From Sipunculus nudus (taxonomy: Eukaryota > Annelida > Sipuncula > Golfingiida > Sipunculidae), in contig CM049310.1 of NCBI GenBank assembly GCA_026874595.1, forward strand, positions 20,748,058-20,812,057: a DNA stretch of 64,000 nucleotides. Reading direction: 5' to 3'. This document shows positions 13,601-23,400 of this stretch, one piece after another; position 1 is the stretch's first letter; every line of letters begins with the position of its first letter. The notes under the pieces are model-generated. The model was given only the letters and a program-made list of their open reading frames with translations, had not been told where the DNA came from and ran no database searches. Both the position numbers and the translations under genes were made by a program.

Positions 13601-16600
13601 TACAGATGTACAAAAATAAACAAACTGGAGAGCCTAAGGCCAATTTGATTCTCGAAACCAAAAATAACAATAACTGAATGTATAAGTATTTTCAAGAAAA
13701 ATAATTTATCAAGGACAAAATAACAATGGACTTTCAGTCCAATCAAGATTGAGTCTAGTGGAGAAGTCTGATAGTGGAGCTGCTGTGTCTAAATCCAACA
13801 ACTTCTATAATCCAGCATGATGTACATAATCAATTAAATTACCTCCATCAAGCCAAACATCAAATGTCAAAGAAAATTTAATTAAGCCACAGATGAAAAT
13901 GGCTGTCATTTTAGGTCCATATTTGAGGTTTCAGGGCAAGAGTAATTTGGATTGTAATTTATCATCTTGATTGATCAGCTGAAATTCCTGAAGACTATCT
14001 GTATGCTCTTCAGGCATATAATCAATTATTAAAAGTTTTTAGAATTACTTTTTATATAACTCACTGATGAACATATTTTGAGACTACCCAATACAAATAC
14101 AATAGGTTCTGCCTAAAGACCATCCCGATAACCTTAAAGACCATCCCAATAACCTGGCCACCTTGCTATGTTATCATTTTTGGTCCTCCAGTAAGCATCT
14201 GAGAACTTGTTACCTGATCTCTTTCAGTGGTACCACAGGTAATCATGTTCATTAGATTTCACTATATATATTTAAACCCACAAAGCATATGTACCAGACT
14301 TTAAGTGTGGCCCACATTGTGTATTGCTGCCAATAATACTATTTAGAATTTTGAAGATTTAATATACATTTGATCAAAATGACACATTAATGAAATGATA
14401 TGATATAGGTGAGCAACTGAAGGTTACAACAACTTTAAATTCATAAATTCAAATAACATTTGCCATTAATAAATGAGAAACCTTAATGACATAAAAAAAA
14501 TGAAATCAATCAGGTTAACGTATCTCACAGCATGTACTCTATAATTATGTTCATCAAATGAAAACCTTTAAACCTAGCGTGGTCATTTTATACGCTACAG
14601 CATAAGGTATAATTTATCTAACCTCAGTATTATAATAAAACATTTCTAATTTATTATGACTCATCAGTTATTGGACACCAGTGACATTGAAGTAGCTCTG
14701 ACCTGAGCATCTGAAGGCAAATGACACAATGGCAGCTTGGCCAAAGATTAACCGTAGGAGGGTAGTCAAAGCGGCGTGACTCAAGGTGGGTAGGAGACTC
14801 TGTAAGGAGATGGGACTTGTAGCAAAACTCCTTCCTGCATGGCCTCATCTGCCACAACAGGTTTGGACAGGGAAGCTAGGTAGGTAGGGTAGATAATTAA
14901 TTACTTGATCAAATTATTTTTAACCTTAAAACTATAAGATTAATAAAAAAATAATGAAAATTAATCCATGATCAAAATAATAAAATAAAACTATTCTATT
15001 TTGTGATATCAATCAAATATTATTATTTGTTCAGACAGTATTTTTCTTCAAACAGCTATTTTTAAAACTTGAATGTATGAAGCAGATAATGAAATATATA
15101 GCATTTAATATTTTAGACAATTAAACATGATGTACTAATTGTGGATAAGTATAAACTTGGTATTCCTTTCACACAAAAAATATCCCATAAAATTGAGTCT
15201 TGTAGTAATTAACATAGCACAAATACAACTTACACCAACCAGTTGGGTAAATAACAGAGGAAAGCAAGTACTTTAGCATAAAATTCAAGCAATATTTCTG
15301 TATTTGATTGACAGCAGATGACAGATTGATGAAATGTCACCATTTAGCATTTAGAGACTGGTGAAAGTGAAACTTAAAGAGCTGATGACAGGGAGGCCTA
15401 GCACAGGAACAACAAAGACAGAGATGTAGATTTTATGTTCATGCCGTCCTCCCTTACTTTCTGATCCTCCTAATTATCATTTAGTGAACCTGGAAATAAA
15501 TACAGATCAAAGTACTGGGTTTATGGTCTCATATTACCCATGATGTCAATTTCATCTAACCAATATTGTGCTCTCTCTGATCTTTCGTGTCTGTTCACCC
15601 TTGTTTATATCTCAAATTTTCCTTGGGATCATACAAGCTCAGCATTAGGCCTGGATAAACATGGAATGTACAGAACCCTATTGTGGGTAGCACAAAATTC
15701 AATTTGTGTAATCCATTTTAACTTTGCTTTACAAATTCCAATTTTTCCCAGTTTTAAATTGTAACATACAATTTTGACTCACATAACATGCACAATGAGT
15801 GGACTCTGGCAGATCCCTTGGCATACAAATTAGAACGACATACAGGATATGACAGCTGATCATCCGCTATGGTGAGAAAGATGTTCATTCTCCATTAGTC
15901 TAAAATAGGATCAGAAGGTATCACTATGGTTTCCTTGCACTTGGAACCTGTATGTAATTTTTTTTCTTCACAATCACGAGGACAAGGTTAGTATGAATGA
16001 AAATTCCTTCTCACTAATCAAATGTTTGTTTAAACTACCATAACTCAAATGATTGTTAATATAATGTCCGATTTGTCCTGACATGCAGCTGTTGCCTCAG
16101 ACATTATGGTTAGTCTTTACTCTACATATACCTTAATTAAGTTCTTGGATTTTCAGTTGTACCAATTACCTTGGCAAGGGGTATGTGATAAAAGGTCAAG
16201 TCTAAATTGGACAAAAACAAAACTACCTCGGCTGTCCGTCTGGTAACCTTACCATTAGATAACCGTGCTTCCACACTATTTGTTACATTCAGTTATAAAA
16301 CCTATTAACATCATGGCACACAGCCCTAGCTGACAAAACATTCTCCATCTTGTGTTCATGCATAGCAAAAATGACTTAATCACCCCCTGGAAGAAACAAG
16401 GTTCCCATGGCAACAGAATATTATGACAATTATCTGTAGTTGTAGGACTAGCAGAGTAAAAAGTATATTATTTTTTAAGCTTTCCCAAGAACAATTGTGT
16501 CACATAATACCACAATTAACTGGTAAAGTAGTATCAGAACAACTGCTGCTTCGAGTTTTTGATAATTACTGTATCTACAAGGCCAAGTCACACAGGTCTG

Positions 16601-16779
16601 AGCCAAGAAAAGTTGCCGACAAAAGTTGAATAAGTAATAAACTAAAATTACTGGGAGATACTATAAAGTACTGTTATTATCAGGGTTCATTCCAAACTAA
16701 AGTTACTCACTGACTTCCCAAAGTCTTTTGAATATAAGTTCCTTACATCTCTTATCCTTGTTGGAAAATCTCTCTCTCT

Positions 16780-16827
<48 letters not shown>

Positions 16828-18810
16828 AAACACACACATCCATGTGGAACAAGATTAAGGTGACATGCACTAGTGCTTAATGACTGGTCTATAGTTGAAT
16901 GGTGGCTGAGTATTGCCAATTTTAGCAAATCTGATGCTTTACTGCCAAGGATGGACAGATTTGTGGTGAAGTATATTAACAAATGTTTCATATTACAAAA
17001 TCCATCAAATTTAAGCATTAACATCAAAAGTGAATCCAGTATATGAGCTTTACTCAATTTAAGAGTTGCAAAATACAGTGAAACCTCGTTGTGTCGAACT
17101 CGCTTAAGTCGAATACCCCACTTATCTCGAAGTTACAGACATGATATTACTGACAACTCTAGTTAAATTTTTACCAAATAAAACCCGCTTGTGTCGAACC
17201 TCAGATGTGTCAAAGTTTTCTGAAGGTCCCTTCAACTTCTACACAACGAGATTTCACTGCATATGATTACTTAAATAAATCATAACATGATTCTTGTGTA
17301 AACACTCTAAATCAGAATACAATTTTTTAAATTATCTTGAAAGTTCTTCAATGTCTTTTGATGAAATTTCCAATATTTGCTTTTGATCAAGATAACAGCC
17401 TAGACCAATCACTGAATTTTTAAAATACAATCAGTATTTGGATCACACTGATATTGTTTATACAAGAGGAGATGGCATTTTCATTCACAGGTTTTGTGTT
17501 AATCATTCGCCTATTCTTTTCTTAGCCTTGGAGCATAAACCTGTCTATTTACATGTGAACTGAACTGAATTAATCAAACCCACTCTCTACTGGAACTGAG
17601 TACTTGTCTTTATGCTACAAGCAGACCATACAATCTTAATTTGTAAGCAAATTTATGTTTTCAGACACCATACACCATACATAAATTTGCAGTTTCATGC
17701 ATACTGCACATTTTTCAACATCGGTAAATTACAAATAACCAAATGAATACTTGTAGGTACAAAAATATCACTGAATAATCTTTACTGACCAAAATATGGA
17801 GTTACATCAGACGATATATGATAAAAATCTAACCACAACTAAGAAACCTCCACATCTAAAAATGTCCCTTGTATTGGGGTATCTGGGATTTTTGATAAAA
17901 CAAAAAACCACAAAACTATGTTTGAAGAGAAATTAATAACAATTAGAACCTAAATTTTTGGCTTTGAAAAGATTACATATAATGATATTTATATTACAAT
18001 GATTCATTGTAGCAGGCAGATGCTGGTAATGGCATATTCCTTCCTCCCAGCTACAAGGATGTTAAAATATATTTATTATCTGAACTTTATCATAAGGTTT
18101 CCATTAGACTACTTAAGTGCAATTTCCTGTGTTCAGTTAAACAAATTTGAGATAAATAATAATGCTGTGCCAGAAATATGATGAATCAATCAACAATGGT
18201 TCTGGGAAACTGAGCTCATATTTTTTGTCAACATGTATGATAGACGGAATATAAAAGATTTTCTTAATTAGAATGATTGACTGATCAGTCTAAATGAATT
18301 TATAAATACTAATAGGCTGATAACGTAAAACTTAGGCATTGCAAATGCTGAATGATAAAAGGAAATGACCCATGACTCAAAACTGGGTTATAAAATCACT
18401 GAATATAATTTTAGGCTTTACACTGAACACAGGAGGATGGGAATATTTTGCTGAGATTTTTATCATGCACACATAGCTCCTGCTGCTAGACTTGACATCT
18501 CACGCGATGTTCTGGTTACCTGTAGCTGATAACAGTATTGACATTTTATATGATAATCTTAAATTAGTCACACTGCACAAACTGACAATTATAAGCCACA
18601 CCATACAGAAGATGTCACATAATACAGTGATCATACAAGTAGACATATGGTTTATATATGAGGAGATAGCAGGTATACACTGAGCACGTTTATTTACCTG
18701 TTAGCTTCCTCTAATTTGGCTAGCAGAGCTTTTTCATCTGAATCTAATCCAGGTGATGCCATCACCCCATTGGTGGTGACTGTGACTTCAGTGCCCCCTG
18801 GTGATGTCAT
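1582..18810 (-). CDS. EVI5: EVI5-type TBC-domain Rab GTPase-activating protein (8 coding exons, C-terminal part outside window)
   Basis: This protein is predicted to speed GTP hydrolysis on Rab GTPases in membrane traffic; EVI5 family members are linked to Rab11/Rab35 recycling and cytokinesis. The exons join without phase conflict into 351 residues. Residues about 26-41 carry the family LLAKLEE-NRLLE motif, split by intron 2. A Ser-rich linker follows (about 45-101). The pre-TBC helix holds WGDLVNDWE. The TBC domain starts near residue 135 with RKGIPHHFR. The arginine finger is R182 in the IxxDxxR motif and the glutamine finger is Q219 in YCQG, so catalysis looks intact. Vertebrate EVI5 continues into a long coiled coil after the point where exon 9 ends, so that part must lie beyond position 1. 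The start at 18810 is the first Met after an in-frame TGA. EVI5 and EVI5L cannot be separated here; an invertebrate single copy is likely. Confidence 0.93.
1709..1734 (-). repeat. Terminal hairpin motif GACCCATGGGTC + CAGCTGAGC (copy 1)
   Basis: A perfect 12 bp palindrome GACCCATGGGTC (1709-1720) is followed on the plus strand by GCTCAGCTG (1726-1734). Read on the minus strand the order is CAGCTGAGC, five bases, palindrome, then CTTAGTT. Three further copies in the window have the same orientation and spacing, so it is probably the 3' end of a dispersed mobile element. Confidence 0.6.
1772..3360 (+). repeat. Tandem array, family A (TGACCTTGACCTTTGACC-rich units)
   Basis: Degenerate units of about 290 bp, some internally duplicated at about 145 bp, repeat here. 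Anchors such as AAACTGGAGTTATCATC recur near 1818, 2096, 2381, 2818 and 3247. CCCCTATTGGCAGG recurs near 1900, 2190, 2479, 2620 and 3057. Every unit holds a run of TGACCT half-sites. The array ends in a GACA microsatellite (3299-3333) and a short tail. Tandem core plus GACA microsatellite is the layout of pearl-type/Helitron-related non-autonomous elements of bivalves; that assignment is inference. Confidence 0.8.
3362..3840 (+). repeat. Single unit of repeat family B with terminal hairpin
   Basis: The unit runs from AATAAACACA through ACAGGTGGTGCCA, TTATTCTGGGG, GCCCCATAGCTCGGAGGATA and AGTTACGATTTGTGCCCTGT. It ends in a hairpin at 3807-3831 (CTCAGTTGACT / AGTCAGCTGAG, one mismatch) followed by CTAAAAAA. 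The same unit forms the array at 60252-62317 and one copy at 53850-54495. Confidence 0.8.
4430..4573 (-). CDS. EVI5: EVI5 exon 8: TBC domain, residues 274-321
   Basis: The exon is 144 bp and phase 0/0. The acceptor is GTCACTAG above 4573 and the donor is GAG/GTAAGA below 4430. It encodes 48 residues, including HNHFQSHGFCPSMFASSWFL and ACRIFDIFLLE. These align with the vertebrate HFQSQSFHTSMYASSWFLTIF and TRIFDIFMSE segments. The first residues (EQLLPLHNHF) are less conserved than the rest. Confidence 0.95.
4574..6082 (-). other. EVI5 intron 7
   Basis: AT-rich intron sequence. The only patch that stands out is 5420-5460, which is GC-rich with an AAGGTGGCGC core (see its own entry). No coding sequence was recognised. 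Confidence 0.75.
5425..5438 (+). promoter_or_regulatory. Candidate CTCF-type site in EVI5 intron 7
   Basis: ACACAAGGTGGCGC matches 12 of 14 positions of the animal CTCF core (CCASYAGRKGGCRS) in an otherwise AT-rich intron. A second GC-rich motif, GGGGCGCC, follows within 12 bp. Occupancy is unknown. Confidence 0.3.
6083..6208 (-). CDS. EVI5: EVI5 exon 7: TBC domain middle, residues 232-273
   Basis: The exon is 126 bp and phase 0/0. The acceptor is TATTAG above 6208 and the donor is CAG/GTAGGT below 6083. It encodes 42 residues starting MPEEEAFAVFVAIMQEY and continuing LRELFKPNM and LGLCMFQLDCMVQ. These match the conserved EVI5 helices after the glutamine finger. Confidence 0.97.
6209..7260 (-). 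other. EVI5 introns 5 and 6 around exon 6
   Basis: 6209-6622 and 6698-7260 are intron. 6276-6300 has a degenerate copy of the ACCCATGGGTC motif. 6774-7000 is denser, moderately GC sequence reading as an open frame on the plus strand (TTG start). It looks like a dispersed repeat rather than a gene. Confidence 0.6.
6623..6697 (-). CDS. EVI5: EVI5 exon 6: glutamine-finger exon, residues 207-231
   Basis: The exon is 75 bp and phase 0/0. The acceptor is TTTTCAG above 6697 and the donor is CAG/GTCAGT below 6623. It encodes 25 residues, AYSILDKEVGYCQGSGFIVG onward, ending LLLMQ. Q219 in YCQG is the second catalytic finger of TBC GAPs. Confidence 0.97.
7261..7485 (-). CDS. EVI5: EVI5 exon 5: start of the TBC domain with the arginine finger, residues 132-206
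   Basis: The exon is 225 bp with phase 0 at both ends. The acceptor is CAAAG/GAA at 7486 and the donor is AAG/GTCAGA. It encodes ELVRKGIPHHFRGIVW, the first TBC motif. It then encodes LIRRDIARTYPEHDFF, where R182 is the catalytic arginine finger, and finally GQESLFNVMK. Identity to vertebrate EVI5 is very high, and this is the strongest single exon in the window. Confidence 0.97.
7880..8888. mobile_element. Non-autonomous TIR DNA transposon, TA target site
   Basis: Imperfect terminal inverted repeats start CTGTGGTTGTCTTCTTATTT on the left and CTGTGGTTGCCTTTATATTG on the right (reverse strand). Both are flanked by TA (7878-7879 and 8889-8890). Just inside, both ends carry CGCG and TTCAAATT/TGAATTTT-type sequence. 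The interior has no transposase; its longest frame (8354-8752, minus) is not recognisable. A TA duplication suggests the Tc1/mariner-pogo group. It is GC-richer than the flanking intron. Confidence 0.75.
9130..9555. mobile_element. Short non-autonomous TIR element with CAGTGCTGCCAC ends
   Basis: CAGTGCTGCCAC (9130-9141) is exactly repeated in inverted orientation at 9544-9555. Inside both ends are AAAAAAGTATAAAA-type A-rich repeats. I see no clear target-site duplication, so the superfamily is undetermined (CAG ends would fit hAT or CACTA relatives). It ends 56 bp from EVI5 exon 4. Confidence 0.65.
9612..9700 (-). CDS. EVI5: EVI5 exon 4: pre-TBC helix, residues 102-131
   Basis: The acceptor TTTTTCACAG lies just above 9700 and the donor AGG/GTGAGC just below 9612. 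It enters in phase 1 and leaves in phase 0. The peptide EEAWVMWGDLVNDWENISKK matches the EVI5 segment that precedes the TBC domain (W-x-x-WG-x-VN-WE). An adjacent GTGGCAGCACTG transposon end (9544-9555) lies only 56 bp downstream of the exon in the transcript direction. Confidence 0.92.
9701..10298 (-). other. EVI5 intron 3
   Basis: AT-rich intron with no recognisable feature apart from its splice sites. Confidence 0.7.
10299..10489 (-). CDS. EVI5: EVI5 exon 3: Ser-rich linker, residues 39-101
   Basis: The exon runs from acceptor GAAG/G at 10490 to donor CAG/GTATAT after 10299. It enters in phase 2 and leaves in phase 1. It starts LLEADEKSLKSL, matching the LLE-D-KSL segment of vertebrate EVI5. 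A linker rich in Ser, Gly and His follows, with two HSRQGS repeats. It ends SSNLSNLPPEDMS, close to the family SSNLSHLEED. The repeated RQGS sequences are possible phosphorylation sites of basophilic kinases; that is inference. Confidence 0.9.
10825..10850 (-). repeat. Terminal hairpin motif GACCCATGGGTC + CAGCTGAGC (copy 2)
   Basis: Perfect palindrome at 10825-10836 with GCTCAGCTG at 10842-10850. On the minus strand the palindrome is followed by CCTTCTT. The orientation is the same as at 1709, 44098 and 58910. Confidence 0.6.
12060..12620 (+). repeat. Dispersed repeat, copy 1 (partner at 44880-45480)
   Basis: It shares an ordered series of blocks with 44880-45480. These include TATTGGAGTGGAAACAGC, CAATTACTGCAT, a G-rich stretch, CTGTACACCTGT, ACAGCAGGGG, CTGTGAAAATTAAATC and AATGTGCCATG followed by GTTGGGC. 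Identity is roughly 70-80% by eye with indels. No ends or target duplications were identified. Confidence 0.65.
14703..14848 (-). CDS. Possible alternative first coding exon of EVI5
   Basis: An ORF begins with ATG at 14848-14846, ten codons after an in-frame TAG. It stays open for 48 codons to a GTCAGA donor after 14703. It ends in phase 2 with ATG CTC AG, exactly the phase needed to splice to exon 3 and make the same Arg-Leu-Leu-Glu junction as exon 2. Two confirmed EVI5 exons also use GTCAG-type donors (after 7261 and 6623). The peptide (MRPCRKEFCYKSHLL, then HLESRRFDYP) is Cys-rich and more protein-like than chance ORFs here. The base composition is richer in G+C than the surrounding intron. 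Against it: no promoter is evident, and the peptide is not one I recognise. It could also be an exon of an unrelated transcript. Confidence 0.38.
16769..16824 (+). repeat. (CT)n microsatellite
   Basis: About 56 bp of nearly uninterrupted CT, with one TTTT interruption. Confidence 0.95.
17076..17259. mobile_element. pogo/Tigger-type MITE
   Basis: The 184 bp element has inverted ends CAGTGAAACCTCGTTGTGTC (left) and CAGTGAAATCTCGTTGTGTA (right, reverse strand). The interior reads GTCGAA repeatedly. The CAGTGRAAYCTCG end is typical of pogo/Tigger elements. It is flanked by TA on the left and CA on the right, a decayed TA duplication. Confidence 0.85.
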
Positions 18811-18877
18811 GGTTAACAAACAGAGGAGTATGCCACAGCTGGAATCCTCACGGTTGAGTCATGATGGTGTACTCTTC
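18698..18877 (-). CDS. EVI5: EVI5 exon 2: 5' UTR plus start codon and residues 1-38
   Basis: The acceptor is TTGTAG at 18879-18878 and the donor is CAG/GTAAAT after 18698. Positions 18877-18811 are 5' UTR. They hold a four-codon upstream ORF (MTQP, stop) and, in the main frame, a TGA 17 codons before the ATG at 18810-18808. That stop makes this ATG the only sensible start on this exon. The coding part gives MTSPGGTEV..., then a Ser/Asp stretch and ALLAKLEEAN, the conserved leucine-rich motif of EVI5 proteins. It ends in phase 2 (AG of an Arg codon), which fits exon 3. Confidence 0.85.
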
Positions 18878-19935
18878 CTACAAATACAAAATCAATTCAT
18901 CACATCTTTCGACCGGAGTACCTGGCACACATAAGACATGTTAAACATTTCCTTAACCTTAAATAAACCTCAGCCCAGCAGCTGAATGTGATACATGGAA
19001 AGCTGCTTAAAATAGACCTTATTATCCAGTGAGGATACAGATGCAGCTTCCATGAAAGTGATTAACGCATCTTCAGCTCCATCAATCTGGGCATCCTGAT
19101 GCTTGATTAAAACTGCTGGTAGCTGCTGGCCCAGCCCTGGTTGAAGCATAATAAACACAGCCTGACAACTCCTGATTGTTTAAACACATAACAGAAACAT
19201 GAGGCTCAGTGGGACATTTTAAACAGTGTGTGTACGTCATTTTTAATAGCCTGTGTTGAATATGTGTGTGTCTGGATATGTAGGGGAGGAGCTTACAAAT
19301 GAACTGCAGTCAGTTATTAATTAAGAACTGGAATGCGGTAACATATTTCACTCATTCTGTTTACTTTAATCAAACAAAATAAACAGTCAACATGAATCGT
19401 GAGGTTATTCCTGATATTAAGTGCATTTTCATCCAGGACATCTTCATAATCCCTTCCTGTCTTTTTTTACTTACTAACATTTTGCTAAGTTGAATACCAG
19501 CTATTGCAGCTAAGCTATAGCAATCACCCAAAGGGCATCACATATTCTGCTATCCCAAATATGGCACCTATATCTAACACCAGTGGGACTACTACATGGA
19601 ATTTTTAAAGGCTAGTGGCTCTTACACACATTAAACATATTATGAGTCAAGAGCTGAAATCAATTTGCTTTTTTAAGCCAGTTTTATTTCCAAAACTGAA
19701 GTCCATTATAAGCAAGCAGTAGTGATTCACAAGATTCTGTAAGTGAATATTTAATAGGAAAACAGCTATGGAAAACTTAAATGGTAATCTGTGGCTTTTT
19801 TAAATGACCAAAGCATTTTTTATATCACAACACATAACAACCATTATCAATGTTCAGAACAATAAAACAATGCAATGCCAACAAAGGTTAAAGTCTGACT
19901 GAAGATGTATTAAGCCCTCCGAGCCTTCCAGTTAG

Positions 19936-20229
19936 ATGATTCTTGGACCCATTCCCTGGGCCCTCCCTGGGCGTAAAATTTTGATTGAAGTAGAAGATGA
20001 AGATGGGACCAAGCCAAGCAGAGAGTCGTTTCAGTGACCAGTGAGCCCAAGGGGTCAAGCAAGAGAAGAATATGAGGAGACGGGAGAGCAACAGCATCCA
20101 CACATACATCCCAGAAGCTGGTACATCCAGCAGGTGCGACAGCTCAGACCATGCCCACCATGCAAGAACCAGCCCCCTGCTATGAACCTTCAGGTACACC
20201 AAGCCATTATCATCATCAGCAAAGTTTAA
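19936..20229 (+). pseudogene. Unidentified protein-like frame with one internal stop
   Basis: One plus-strand frame of 98 codons runs from ATG to TAA, broken only by a TGA after codon 33. It reads MILGPIPW..., then RKILIEVEDEDGTKPSRESF, stop, then REEYEETGEQQ and SWYIQQVRQLRPCPPCKNQ. The region is clearly GC-richer than its surroundings. It begins after a pyrimidine-AG (CCTTCCAG at 19924-19931) and has a possible donor CTTCAG/GTACAC near 20191. I do not recognise the protein. It may be a decayed mobile-element ORF, a pseudogene, or noncoding. Confidence 0.25.
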
Positions 20230-20375
20230 GTATATTAAAATAATTAGGGGAAACTTATTCTTCTAAGTTCTTACAGTAGCATTATAAATTCATCAACTGC
20301 TTATTTTATAGTCATGTAGTACACCTGTTAAGCCAGAAAGAGAAATCTGAAAAAATCCTCTGGCTATCAGAGCTG

Positions 20376-20398
20376 ATCTCTCTCTCTCTCTCTCTCTT

Positions 20399-20473
<75 letters not shown>
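20376..20473 (+). repeat. (TC)n-(TA)n compound microsatellite
   Basis: A CT/TC run (20376-20402) passes directly into about 70 bp of TA with a TGTG interruption. Confidence 0.95.
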
Positions 20474-20476
<3 letters not shown>

Positions 20477-23400
20477 TATTGGCATTTGACATCAACAACT
20501 GATTAGAGATGAAATATATATACACTGACATAGCACATCACAGTGAGAGAGCATGTGACAGTCTTCAAATGCACCTCAATTGTAGGAGAGGTTACTATAT
20601 AGGACAGGTTATTTAAGTAATGCAAGTGCAATGTTTATGAAGTTCCAGTTGAACAGGTTTCCATGTAATTTGCATCATCATGGCATCATGTTAAGATTAT
20701 CATATGTATGAAAAAGAGCATAAACCAAAAACATGATTCCTTAACAAACTGCCAGTGTGCTTATAACAGTGTGACATAAAGTACACATAAGCTCTTGCTA
20801 AATTGGTGATTACGCAACTTTGAACTACAAATTTTCTACAGTTGTTCTCCCATAAGCTCATTCTGACAGCTTTCATCACAAGGCCTTAGACATATAAAAC
20901 CAGCAATTTGGTTTTACACCTGCTTGGTTAATATTTTCTGACTGCTTTTATCTAGTTATTTATTTTTAATTATTAACCATAAAATAAAAAAAAAACATTC
21001 CCTAGGCTTAGGGCTGTCACAGTTGTTCAACCACTTCAAACATTACTTGATAATGTCAAGTGCTGGAGTGGTTGTAGATGATGTTTCAAGAAGTGAACTG
21101 GGATATTAATGTATGGATAACTGATTTTAAGGACAGGTCTATAAGCTGATGGTGGTACTGTTTACTGAATGAGGATGAAGCTCACCTTGATAAGACTTAT
21201 ATTTAATTATTAAATCTGGACTTCAGGCCTTGTACCCAGCAATAATGACAACTTATTGTCATTCTGTGAGGCTCTACTGAAATTTCAAAGCACTCCTGCT
21301 GAGGCAGCTCATCAGCTCCAAAGCCCAACACCTTGACTATGTACATGGTTATGTCCAACCCAATATTCTCTTTGTTTTTGAGATAATATTTGAGAAATAT
21401 ACTTTTTTGGACAGACAAAGACTAAGTTAACAGTAAATGAAGGTTCTTAGACAGGGAATGAGTGTGCAATTCTTGTGCCAGTTCATTTTTATAAAGCCCT
21501 ATCTATCGTATCATTGTCAAATCATTTACAAATAGGTATTATCTTGTTTTAAATGTATAACATACACATTTTAACACTGATCTTTAACTTTATGGGCTGA
21601 AATTTAAATCACCTTCTTCTGAAGTTTTGTTAACACACAAACCAACAAAATCACAATATGATAAATTTGATTACAGATATAGATCATAAATACATAGAAA
21701 AGTCTGATCAAAAGGTCATATTCCCATATAGAGTGATCCTACTTTTCTGTGTATTTATGTTCTATATATCTATATACAATGAACCAGCATGGCTACTCAT
21801 ACAAATTTGATGATAGTTAAATTCAACCCTCATCATACCTTCCTCAGGCTGTGAGGTTTTATTTTTATTCAATTGGTAGATCAGTCTTATAACAATTTAC
21901 TCAAAAGATTTTGATGAAACTTTGTGGAAGGTAAGGAAAACAGTATAAAGAAACAATTCATTAAGTTTTACTGGTAAACTGGATCACAATAAGGTTTTCA
22001 TAAAAAAAAATTATAACATTGCAGGAATTCTTTTCTATTATAATATAGGGCAGTTTCTTTATACACCTTTGAGGGCCAGGGCTACTCACTGGTATAAGGG
22101 ACTACCTTTATTCTTAAGCTGACTCTGCTATGATTCAACCATGGAGTTCTCAAAACAAGACATACATTTTTTGTGTAGAACACAGCAAAGTTTAATAAGT
22201 ATCCTGGGGGAGGTATAAATGTAGGCTCTGACAACATGTCTAATTATAAATAGCTCCCTCTCTCAAGTATATGGAACAAACAATGGAGTACGGGCAGCAA
22301 TAAATATAGATCGGCACCTTTAGTTTGCTACAATTATTATTTATTTATTCTGCAGAGGGCCACCTTATTCCGAGTGTCTCGACTTGGCTTTCATGTTTAA
22401 TCTACAGAACAGTTATTTCCTTCCAGGAAAGCTACACTACCCTCTAGGTCAACAAATAAAGAGACAGAAAAATACCCTGTAAATAACACTGTGTGCAGGC
22501 AGACCTGCCATGTTTTCTTGTGGCCTAACATCCAAACAGCTCCAGCATGGAATCAAGTGTCCTTCATCCTGAACCTTTACAATCATACAATCTGCCCTGC
22601 CACAGCTGCCATACCATCAAACTCATGTCAAAGGCAATTTAATACAAGTCAGGGCTTTAGCAGATTATCTACTAAAGATAAGATAGAAATATCACACATT
22701 TTTGGTCAATATAATAAACCTTAATACTCAGCACCAGCATGTGGTGTTAGTGAGATGATTAAGGTTAATTAATAATTTAATTAATTAGGTCAATGTCTCA
22801 TTCTTCCACATTTAATCACATTTGTCCTGTAGATCTGATTTAGCAAAATACTATGTTTCAACGTGCTCTTTTTTATTGATTACAGGTTTACAATAAAAGT
22901 GAGTACAATATTTAATCTTGACGTAGAAATCATGGTTTACCAAATAAGGAATCTAAGAATGATTTTTTTCTGTTTGGAAACATTAAATACAAGTGTGCCA
23001 ATTCAATGAATTCATTAAAACTATCCATGTTGCCTTGGAAACATGAGCATTACAATTTTAATAATCTAGATGGTCAAATAACAAACAAATCTGCTTCAAA
23101 TGGAGTCTACTTTATGTAATCAAACATGACTATAAACCATCTTCTTGAATTAATCATTTTCCATAGATGTATAAGCATTTTATCTGTTGAAGAAATATAT
23201 TCATGCAGGATTAGAATTGTGACAAAATGTTTCTTTAAGAGCTTTTAATCTTTCAACTTTTTCAGCTAATTTAATCAATCACAACTTTCATGCATCAGGC
23301 TGAATGAATCTTTTAACAGATGAATAGCATGCGTAAATTGATTAAATGTGTTTTACAAAGTAACAAGTCTTTACCACTCACTGACTGAAGACCACTAAAT

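Larger units (their letters stand above)
10490..18697 (-). other. EVI5 intron 2
   Basis: 8.2 kb of AT-rich sequence. It contains a terminal hairpin motif (10825-10850), a G run (11259-11274), a diverged direct repeat shared with 44880-45480, a CT microsatellite, a pogo-type MITE and the possible alternative exon at 14703-14848. Nothing else coding was recognised. Confidence 0.7.

Noticed and set aside
18970-19158. Minus-strand frame reading QDAQIDGAEDALITFMEAAS, 93 bp upstream of EVI5 exon 2
   Set aside because: Protein-like but ends in a stop before exon 2, has no ATG at a sensible place and no recognisable family; kept only as a note. A cDNA search would settle it.
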